Part shown: positions 55,812 to 64,000 of the stretch, in pieces
Layout: every line of letters starts with the position of its first letter
Position numbering within the stretch: position 1 is the first letter of the stretch
DNA from: Haematobia irritans
Lineage: Eukaryota > Arthropoda > Insecta > Diptera > Muscidae
Length of the DNA: 64,000 bases
Assembly: GCF_050003625.1 (NCBI RefSeq)
Contig: NC_134398.1
Coordinates: 99,489,479-99,553,478, forward strand
Direction of reading: 5' to 3'
The notes under the pieces: model-generated
Seen by the model: the letters and a program-made list of their open reading frames with translations, nothing else
The model's database searches: none
Told to the model about the DNA's origin: nothing
Translations under genes and position numbers: made by a program

Positions 55812-55883
55812 GGTACATAGCTCAGTGGTTAGTGTGTTGGCTTACAAAGTGCATGGTCCGCGGTTCGATTCTCCGTCCAGGCG
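55812..55883 (+). other. tRNA-like pol III module, plus strand
   Basis: It reads GGTACATAGCTCAGTGGTTA … GCGGTTCGATTCTCC … with A box TAGCTCAGTGG and B box GGTTCGATTCT (55862-55872). It is transcribed away from the left module. The counterpart is at 47704-47777. Confidence 0.72.
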
Positions 55884-56723
55884 AAAGGTAAAAAAAAATT
55901 TTAAAAATTTATAAAATCGTATAATTTCTTCTACATTGTTTGTATTGCAGAAAAAGGTGCTAAGAACTAAAAATCTTCGTGGAAGTGAGAAAGATGTGAG
56001 GGAAAATGCAATTAGCCAGAAAAAATTTTTTTTTGAGTTAGTCTTTATGAAATTATTTTTACATCCTGGAAAAGAATAAACGTTTATCACAAAAAGTATA
56101 TACTTTTCTTCCAAATACACTTCCTTACAGCGAAAAGCAAATGAGAAACGAACTTTGTTTGTCTAAAATTTCGTTTGGGAGGAAAGAATTATTTTTTTGC
56201 GTGTAATAGCCCATTCACATTATGTTCAAAATCTACTAAAAGTGGATTTTATATATCCCTTTTGATAAGCCATCTAGTGAAATCTAGTGAAGTCGATTTT
56301 GAAAGTGTAATGTGAATGAGTTATAATAGCATTTATTTAAAACATAATATGGTAATGTCATCAATTTAAAACACAATTATTATGAAATATTCGTGAAGAA
56401 TATTTCTTAACGGAAACATCTTCAGAATTACCGTTACATAAAATATTATTTTTGTGTGTGTGTGTGTTTTTTTTTCGAGTAACTGCTCAATTATGTGAAT
56501 ACTTATACCTAATGGTACCATAATTTATTCTATTTTATTAAGTCATTGACAGTTAAATGCATTACCTTTTGAGAATATCAATTCGAAAATTACCGAGAAG
56601 TATTTATTATTGTCATTACAAGTTAGTCATTATAACTCACCGCAATGTAATGCACTGTGTAATTACAGCTTACTCCTGGTAATGTAAATTGTAATGAGAT
56701 GTGATTACCTAGTTTTTGCTGGG

Positions 56724-57480
56724 TAGATTTAAATAACTAACTTTTTAAGAAAATTTTGCAGTGTTTGACCAAATTTATGTGGTTATTATGAAAAAATATT
56801 TCATCAAATGAAATGATTTATTATTTTTATGTTAGAAGTTTATTTTTTATTTTTTGACACTCTTAATAGCGACAATATATGTGAATGGATAAATATCCCT
56901 CCAATTTTAAATGTGTCTAGTTTTAATGTTTAGTTTGCACCAACAAGAGAAAGTTACTACTTCTACAAAAGGGAGACTTTGATGGTACGGCCTAAGACAA
57001 TTTTATTATTTTTTATTTTTTGTCGTCCGTCGTTTTTAAGTGGTCTCGTCATTCATTTGGTATTCCTGTAGAGTGCCAACGGCGACGACGACGATTACTT
57101 TTTGTACCAATTACAATACTCGGTAATAAAAGGCCGATATCACTAGAAAACAATCAGTTGATGTGCAAAGAATGAGTTTTAATTTTTTCGTTTTAAAATA
57201 TTTTTACTTCTGACGCAACTCTAAGTCAGAAAATCAAGAAAAAATATTTAATTTGACGCGGCAAAAATGTGGATATATATTCAAGGATAGTAAAAGCTTC
57301 CAAAAAGAAATAAAACAATCAGCAAAATTATTTTACGTTTAAAATACTGTTTGTTTGTAATCCAATTTTGACTTGAAAAACCAAAATAGATTATAAATTT
57401 GACTCGGGAAATGATTTTAATTATCAAAGTTTGGTGCTAAATACTCGTAAAATATATTGGCCTTGAAGGGTTTCTATTAA
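56724..57480. other. family B remainder then unassigned AT-rich spacer
   Basis: 56724-56765 is the right half of the split family B unit. The rest shows no gene. TGCCAACGGCGACGACGACG near 57077 is GC-richer but not assignable. Confidence 0.45.
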
Positions 57481-57482
57481 AA

Positions 57483-57735
57483 ACAAGTAAGGAAAGTCTA
57501 AAGACGGGCGGGCCGACTATATTATACCCTACACCACTTTGTAGATCTAAATTTTCGATACCATATCACATCCGTCAAATGTGTTGTGGGCTATATATAA
57601 ACGTTTGTCCCAAATACATACTTTTAAATATCACTCGATCTGGACAGAATTTTATAGACTTCTACAAAATCTATAGACTCAAAATTTAAGTCGGCTAATG
57701 CACTAGGGTGGAACACAATGTTAGTAAAAAACAAA
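57483..57735. mobile_element. Helitron-like element terminal block
   Basis: AACAAGTAAGGAAAGTCTAA … GACGGGCGGGCCGACTATAT … ACCCTACACCACTTTGTAGA is a block I associate with Helitron/DINE-type elements of higher flies. It adjoins the family B arrays. Confidence 0.5.
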
Positions 57736-60489
57736 CATATGCACTAACTTATAACACCCTGTTCCACAGTGTGGCGCAGGGTATAAATATTGGAAACATT
57801 TAAATCTGAAGCAATTTTAAGGAAACTTCGCAAAAGTTTATTTATGATTTATCGCTCGATATATATATGTATTAGAAGTTTAGGAAAATCAGAGTAATTG
57901 TTACAACTTTTCGACTAAGCAGTGGCGATTTTACAAGGAAAATGTTGGTATTTTGACCATTTTTTCGAAATCAGAAAAACATATAGATGGGAGCTATACC
58001 TAAATCTGAACCGATTTCAACCAAATTTGGCACGCATAGCTACAATGCTAATTCTACTCTCTGTGCAAAATTTCAACTAAATCGGAGCAAAAAATTGGCC
58101 TCTGTGGTCATATGAGTGTAAAACGGGCGAAGGCTATATATGGGAGCTATATATAAATCTGAACCGATTTCAATCAAATTTGGCACGCATAGCTACAATG
58201 CTAAATCTACTCCCTGTGCAAAATTTCAACCAAATTGGGCCAAAACTCGGGCTATTAGAACCATATTAGTCCATCAATCAAATTTTGCACACTTAACTCC
58301 ACTACTATTGTACTCCTAGTGCACAATTTCAAACAAATTGGTCCAAAACTCTGGCTTCTAGGACCATATTAGTCCATATCGGGCGAAAAATATATATGGG
58401 AGCTATATCTACATCTGAATCGATTTCAACCAAATTTGGCACACATAGCTACAATGCAAAATTTCAACCAAATTGGGCCAAAACTCTGGCTTTTAGGACC
58501 CTTTTAGTCCATATCGGGCGAAAGATATATATAGGAGCTATATCTAAATCTGAACCGATTTCTTCCAAAATCAATAGGGTTCTATTCTGATCCAAATTAG
58601 GAACATGTGCCAAATTTGAAGGCGATTGGACTTAAATTGCGACCTAGACTTTGATCACAAAAATGTGTTCACAGACAGACGGACGGACGAACGGACGGAC
58701 ATACGGACATGGTTATATCGACTCAGGGACCCACCCTGAGCATTATTGCCAAAGACACCACGTGTCTATCTCGTCTCCTTCCGGGTGTTACAAACATATG
58801 CACTAACTTTTGATACCCTGTTCCACAGTGTGGCGCAGGGTATAAATATGGGAAACATTTAAATCTGAAGAAATTTTAAGGAAACTTCGCAAAAATTTAT
58901 TTATGATTTATCGCTCGATATATATATATATATATATATATATTACAAGTTTAGGAAAATTAGAGTAATTTTTACAACTTTTCGACTAAACAGTGGCGAT
59001 TTAACAAGGAAAATGTTGGTATTTTGACCATTTTTGTTGAAATCAGAAAAACATATATATGGGAGCTATAACTAAATCTGAACCGATTTCAATCAAATTT
59101 GGCACACATGACTATATTACTAATTGTACTCCTAGTGCAAAATTTCAACCAAATTGGACCAAAACTCTGGCTTCTGGTGCCATATAAGTCCATATCGGGC
59201 GAAAAATATATATGGAAGCTATATCTAAATCTGAAGCGATTTCAATCAAATTTGGCACACATGACTATACTACCAATTGTACTCCTTGTGCAAAATTTCA
59301 AGCTAATCGGGATAAAACTCTGGCTTCTGGGTCCATATAAGTGCATATCGGGCGAAAGATATATATGGGAGCTATATCTAAATCTGAATCGATTTCAATA
59401 AAATTTTGCGCACTTGACTATACTACTAATTGTACTCCTAGTGCAAAATTTCAACCAAATTCGGCCAAAAATCTGGCTTCTGGGGCCATATAAGTCCATA
59501 TCGGGCGAAAGATATATATGGGAGCTATATCTAAATCTAAACCGATTTCAGACAAATTTTGCACACTTGACTATACGACTAAGTGTTATGTTTGTACAAA
59601 ATTTCAAGCAAATCGGTATAAAACTCTGGCTGCTGGGTCCATATTAGTGCATATCGGGCGAAAGATATATATGGGAGCTATATCTAAATCTGAACCGATT
59701 TCTTCCAAAATCAATAGGGTTCTATTCTGGCCCAAATTAGGAACATGTGCCAAATTTGAAGGCGATTGGACTTAAATTGCGACCTAGACTTTGATCACAA
59801 AAATGTGTTCACAGACAGACGGACATGGTTATATCGACTCAGGGACCCACCCTGAGCATTATTGCTAAAGACACCATGTGTCTATCTCGTCTCCTTCTGG
59901 GTGTTACAAACATATGCACTAACTTATAATACCCTGTTCCACAGTGTGGCGCAGGGTATAAATATGGGAAACATTTAAATCTGAAACAATTTTAAGGAAA
60001 CTTCGCAAAAGTTTATTTAGGATTTATCGCTCGATATATATCTATTAGAAGTTTAGGAAAATTGGAGTCATTTTTACAACTTTTCGACTAAGCAGTGGCG
60101 ATTTAACAAGGAAAATGTTGGTATTGTGACCATTTTTGTCGAAATCAGAAAAACATATATATATGTATATCTAAATCTGAACCGATTTCAATCAAATTTG
60201 GCACACACGGGAGCCACCGTGGTGCAATGGTTACCTTGCCCGCCTTGCATACACAAGGTCGTGGGTTCGATTCCTGCTACGACCGAACGGCCATAAAAAG
60301 GAGGTCCCTTGTCATTGAGCTTAACATGGAATCGGGCAGCACTCAGTAATAAGAGAGAAGTTCACCACTGAATAGTCTAAGTGAGCCTGATACATCGGGC
60401 TGCCACATAACCTAACCTAACCTTGGCACACATGACTATATTACTAATTGTACTCCTAGTGCAAAATTTCAACCAAATTGGGCCAAAAC
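57736..60489. repeat. three head-to-tail Helitron-like units with ~152-bp tandem repeats (family B)
   Basis: The unit landmark CCTGTTCCACAGTGTGGCGC occurs at about 57766, 58818 and 59933, so each unit is ~1.05-1.12 kb. Inside, ATGGGAGCTATATCTAAATC recurs about every 152-155 bp (for example 59060, 59213, 59368, 59519, 59670). Orientation is opposite to 24127-26070. The SINE copy 2 is inserted in the third unit, and a gypsy relic truncates it at 60489. ORFs here are repeat artefacts. Confidence 0.85.
60209..60422 (+). mobile_element. tRNA-headed SINE, internally deleted copy
   Basis: Same head as 14211 (CCACCGTGGTGCAATGGTTA, B box GGTTCGATTCC) and same tail (… GGGCTGCCACATAACCTAAC). About 115 bases of the body between CGACCGAAC and GCCATAAAAAGGAGG are missing, and a further short deletion precedes the tail. 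Target duplication TTGGCACACA flanks it (about 60198-60207 and 60423-60432). Confidence 0.92.
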
Positions 60490-62660
60490 TCAGGCTTCTG
60501 GGGCCATATAAATAACTTTATTTATTTTATTAGTTTGGTTAATTTGTTCTTTCAAATCATTGAGAGTAATGCGGGATAGAGCATCCGCTACAACATTTTG
60601 TTTTCCCTTGAGGTATTCTACAGAAAAATCATATTCCTCTAAATCCAATCGTATTCTAGTTAGTTTCGAACTTGGATTTTTAAGGGAGAACAGATAAGAC
60701 AAGGTCTTATGGTCTGTTTTGACCAAGAAATGTGTTCCGTACACGTACGGTCTGAAATGCTGAATTGCCCAATGGATGGCGATTAGTTCTAGTTCGGTTG
60801 TTGATTTATTGGCCTCACCCCTTGTAAACGTTTTGAATGCAAATGCTATCGGAAGCTGTTGGCCATCGTATTCTTGGCTTAATACTGCTTCGCATGCATA
60901 TTTACTGGCATCCGTTGTAATACAAAATTGCCTATCAAAATCGGGGTATTGCAACAATGTAGGCTTTAACAATTGCTCCTTCAGGTACTCAAATGATTCA
61001 TTACACTGTGGAGTCCATTCAAATTTTACGTTTTTCTTACATAGGCGAGTAATATGCTTAGAATATAACGAAAAGTTTTTTACAAATCTTCGATAATAAT
61101 TGCAGAATGCAATGAATCGTCGGGCACTGGATAATTTTTAATAATTTCGTTTTTACTTTTATCTGGTAAAATACCCTTATCCGTGCATAAATGTCCCAGG
61201 AAACTGACTTCCGTTCTAAAGAATGAGCATTTGTCTGGATGAAGTTTTAGGTTGTATTTCCGGCATTGTGCAAAAACGTTCTTTAAAATTTTCAGCATGT
61301 GATTTGCATTACGCCCAATTACTATCAAGTCATCCATGTAAAGAAAAGCTTTTGTAGGTTCAAGCCCTGAAAACGCAAGTGTCATCATACGCTGAAAAGA
61401 GTTTGGAGCAATCTTTAACCCATACGGCAATCGGGTGAACCGATATGAACCTTTGTCGGTTGAAAATGATGTTATATCTCTAGATTCTTCATCAAATTCT
61501 ATTTGATGAAACCCGGACATTAAATCTAGACATGAAAAATACCTGGCACGGCCAAGTTGATCCAGAATGTCCTCGATCCTCGGTAGAGGAAATTTATCCG
61601 ACAATACTTTTTTATTAATTTGGCGATAATCAAAAACCAAGCGCCATCGTTTTGTATTGGAATTAGGTAGTGCTTTTTTCGGCACAAGAAGAAGTGGGCT
61701 ATTGTATTCAGATATGGATGGTTCTACCAGCCCATCCTTTACTAATTTATTTATCTGTTCATTTATCTCTGCTTTGTGTGTTTGAGGAATTCTATAATTG
61801 TTAATATAAACGGGGTCGTGGTCCTTTAGTCTAATTTTCTGTTTACAGAAATTATTTGTTGTTATTGGTTCTGTTTCTAAACCAAAAACATCAGTATATT
61901 CAGAACATAGTGAAAGTAAGATATTTTTAAATTATTTTGGACAATTTTTATCAATTTTTGAAAGAATTTCTTGTTTTCTCTCATTTTTTAATGATCTTAG
62001 ATTTATTACGTCATAATTTGACAAACTTTCAGTTGCAATGCTTTCGATATTAAATATAACATTTTCAGTAGTTGTGTTGAGTAAACGAACGAAAGTGTTT
62101 TTGGCATTTACAATAGTGCTGGAAATAAAGATTCCTGGTTGAGGTTCTTGATTGATTACCAATAACTCTTCTTCGGTTTTTGTTAAATATACTTTTCTAA
62201 TTACTTCGGACCGAGCCGGTAGCAAAATATTTTGGTTACTGTCTGAAATTGTTATGGGGACTTGAATATTGCAATTGATGTTATCAGGTCTTATAATAAA
62301 CCAATCATCATTTTCAATGAAATCCAAAATACAGTTATATCTTTTAATAAAATCTATTCCCAGAACACCATCGCAAGGTATAGGGAAATTTTCTGGTACA
62401 ACTTGAAATTCATGAGGTATTAAAAATTTGTTTATCCGAATATCTAACTGTATCGATCCCAACGATTTAATTGTTCCTTGACCAATGCCACTTATGATTG
62501 TAGTATTGGTCTAATCTATTTGACGATATTTCCTATTAAATTGTTTTAATAGGGATATGTCAGCACCAGTGTCCACCAAGAATGTAAGAAAGTTGTTCTC
62601 AATATTTTCTTTTACATGTACGAAAATGTTCTGACTTATGTTTACTTTGAAAATTTTGGA
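60490..62660 (-). pseudogene. Ty3/gypsy (412/mdg1-like) pol: protease, RT, RNase H; integrase missing
   Basis: Read leftwards. Protease active site LVDTGADIS (about 62570) and DGVLGIDFIKRYNCILDF. RT with RWRLVFDYRQINKKVL, FSCLDLMSGFHQIEFDEESR, GSYRFTRLPYGLKIAPNSFQ and catalytic YMDD (about 61340). RNase H with FCITTDASKYACEAVLSQE, TELELIAIHWAIQHFRPYVY, VKTDHKTLSYLF and DALSRITLND. Stops at about 62513 (TAG) and 61933 (TAA) keep frame. A frameshift near 61115 separates RT from RNase H. At 60489 pol is cut by the family B array, so integrase and the 3' LTR are absent. Confidence 0.9.
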
Positions 62661-62668
62661 CTTTTGGA

Positions 62669-63512
62669 CTATTGTTCCCCCAAGGGATGACTCCAGTTTT
62701 CCGAATGATTACCTTCATCAATGACTACTCGTACATTATTATTGTACGAGCCACGACCTCTATAATTACCGCGGTAGCTTTGGCCACGTTTGTTGCCATT
62801 ACTTTGGCCACGATAGTTGTTATATCTACGGGCTTGATTGTAACCGCGCCCACGGCTATTTCCTTGTCCGCGCCAATTTGTGTTATAATACCTTACGTCG
62901 CTTACTGATGAAAATTCGGTACAAGTATTAACAAATTTTGATACCGCATCATTCATATTACTAAAGTTGCCTGCAGCCATTATGAGGCGAACCCTTTCGT
63001 TTGACGCATTTTTCGTCAAAGGCTTTACGTTGAATTTGGTGGAATCCTTTATGGACGAGCGAGTCTAAGAAGGGTTGTAAGTTTTCGGGTTTTCCATCGA
63101 AGTCGGGAATAATCTTCGATATTAATCCAAGAAACTCGGAAAGTGTTTGAGACATTTTACCGATATCTTCTGATGAGTTTGATTTTAATTCTTGAATAAG
63201 GTCGCTATACAGGATTTCTTCGTGAAGCGTAAGAGGAATATCTATGTTAATGTTTTTTCGAGACAAAACATTAACCAGCTTATCACGAACATCAGAGAAA
63301 AAACAGTCAGCAGCAGATTTATGCGCTTGAGTAAGCCTAGAATAATGTAAGTTTAGTAATACACGAATTTTCTCGAGACAATCAAACAAGACTTCTACGT
63401 GTTTGGCTATAGTTTCATCTTTAGTGGGTCGGTCATTATTGAGGCATTTATACGATTTATCAAAAATTTCCTTTAAGAATCTCAACTTTTTTAAAATATT
63501 CTGCCATTCCAA
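62669..63512 (-). pseudogene. Ty3/gypsy gag with RGG-type nucleocapsid and capsid deletion
   Basis: The start at 63512 opens MEWQNILKKLRFLKEIFDKS, a helical N-terminal domain. It reaches the capsid opening IIPDFDGKPENLQPFLDSL near 63080. Most of the capsid (several hundred bases in relatives) is then missing, and a frame change near 62990 leads into a Gly/Arg/Tyr/Asn-rich nucleocapsid (GQGNSRGRGYNQARRYNNYR; SYRGNYRGRGSY), ending GEQ at 62669. There is no CCHC knuckle, as in the 412/mdg1 group. It packages genomic RNA in functional relatives. Upstream, 63513-63764 is likely leader; no LTR was recognised. Confidence 0.82.
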
Positions 63513-63764
63513 TTGTAAGAGAAATATACGCGAAGGAAATAGGAATAAAAATGTTAACGGAAAAATGAAAAATAAATTTCTAAATTATTTTCTATCGTAT
63601 AACAAATTAAGACAAAAAGAAGGAAAAATTTATATTTCGGTTATTGTTGATATTTTTTGACTCTTTAGTGTCCATTTTATAACGTACATATACAATTGTT
63701 TTGATTTTTTTTTAAATTTTGTTTTGATGTTTTTTTGTTTTTTTTATATTCTTTAGTAATATGC

Positions 63765-64000
63765 AACAATAAAAGCATTTTTAGTCACTTCAATTTTCTG
63801 CTGCATCATATTTTCCTTCCACTTATATACTTCTCCAGATTTATTGGACTTCTCTTTCTTTATTTCAGATTTTAGAGATTGCACCTTATTTTCCAAACCA
63901 TTGATATTTTCCAAATGCTGTTTGTTTGCTTTTCCAAATGCTGTTTGTTTGCTTGTACGTTCTCTTCCTTTAATTCTTTATGTTTACTTAGTAAGAGTTT
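63765..64000 (-). pseudogene. coiled-coil ORF fragment running off the right edge
   Basis: The minus strand from 64000 reads KLLLSKHKELKEENVQANKQ. It is then broken by a 23-bp tandem duplication (GCAAACAAACAGCATTTGGA plus AAA, about 63908-63953) and continues in another frame as INGLENKVQSLKSEIKKEK and GEVYKWKENMMQQKIEVTKN to a stop near 63763. Heptad-like Leu/Lys/Glu spacing suggests a coiled coil. It lies just upstream of the gypsy gag on the same strand. It may be part of that element, an older LINE ORF1, or a host exon end. Not identified. Confidence 0.45.

Larger units (their letters stand above)
55308..56203. mobile_element. TA-target DNA element with tRNA-like modules (compact copy)
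   Basis: Ends CACGCAAAGAAAAAAAACG and ATTATTTTTTTGCGTG, with TA on both sides (55306-55307, 56204-56205). 896 bp with no transposase. It contains two tRNA-like modules (listed next). The region after the modules matches the larger element at 45904-48085. Confidence 0.82.
54861..56723. mobile_element. TA-target DNA element with CCCAGCAAAAACT ends
   Basis: A perfect inverted repeat CCCAGCAAAAACT / AGTTTTTGCTGGG bounds the element, with TA on each side. The split family B host sequence (… AAATGGCTTTA | GATTTAAATAAC) compares with AAATTGCTTCAGATTTAAAC at about 25168, giving support for the boundaries. Subterminal blocks have TTACCCGGTAATC and GGTAATGTAAATTGTAATGA. It carries a nested element at 55308-56203. 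No transposase. Confidence 0.88.

Overview
The window looks like repeat-rich chromosomal DNA of a higher fly (Diptera). The retroelement and transposon families (Jockey, LOA-like, CR1-like, Ty3/gypsy, BEL/Pao-like, mariner, hAT, piggyBac-like), the tRNA-headed SINE ending in TAACC repeats and the ~152-bp tandem arrays of Helitron-like elements all fit a calyptrate fly such as a muscid. The species assignment is inference from repeat style, not from a host gene. No complete host gene was recognised. The best host-gene candidate is one exon-like block at 42900-43187. Almost everything else is transposon, transposon relic or AT-rich spacer, so the window reads as intergenic, giant-intron or heterochromatin-edge DNA.

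Layout. 1-2.2 kb: mariner copy 1 beside a 152-bp tandem array (family A). 2.6-5.4 kb: a mariner relic and a Jockey LINE relic, both on the minus strand. 7.6-13.1 kb: a small MITE and a 5.2-kb long-TIR DNA element (copy A) carrying two hAT-type insertions with 8-bp target duplications. 14.2 kb: a full SINE. 15.1-21.2 kb: a Ty3/gypsy pol fragment split by a LOA-like LINE, which is itself split by mariner copy 2. 21.2-24.1 kb: copy B of the long-TIR element. 24.1-26.1 kb: family B 152-bp arrays. 26.3-26.9 kb: a minisatellite interrupted by a segment with a complete hammerhead ribozyme motif. 27.4-28.6 kb: a retropepsin/zinc-knuckle relic. 28.6-36.5 kb: a 1-kb direct repeat on either side of a nearly intact CR1-like LINE. 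37.7-42.3 kb: a LOA relic stuffed with nested DNA transposons. 42.9 kb: the candidate host exon. 43.4-45.9 kb: LOA and Jockey relics. 45.9-50.8 kb: TA-target DNA elements, including one with a pair of tRNA-like modules and a large inverted MITE pair. 51.8-53.9 kb: a compact LTR element with two unusual ORFs. 54.6-60.5 kb: family B Helitron-like arrays hosting more nested elements and a second SINE. 60.5-63.5 kb: a Ty3/gypsy gag-pol relic (minus). 63.8-64.0 kb: a coiled-coil ORF running off the edge.

Interactions. Several insertions can be dated relative to one another because paralogous empty sites lie in the same window: mariner into LOA, hAT MITEs into the long-TIR element, and LOA into gypsy. 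The SINE shares its 3' tail with the LOA-like LINE, which points to a LINE/SINE mobilisation partnership. Two related TA-target DNA elements carry divergent tRNA-like pol III promoter modules. The strongest single non-coding signal is the hammerhead ribozyme on the minus strand at 26646-26714.
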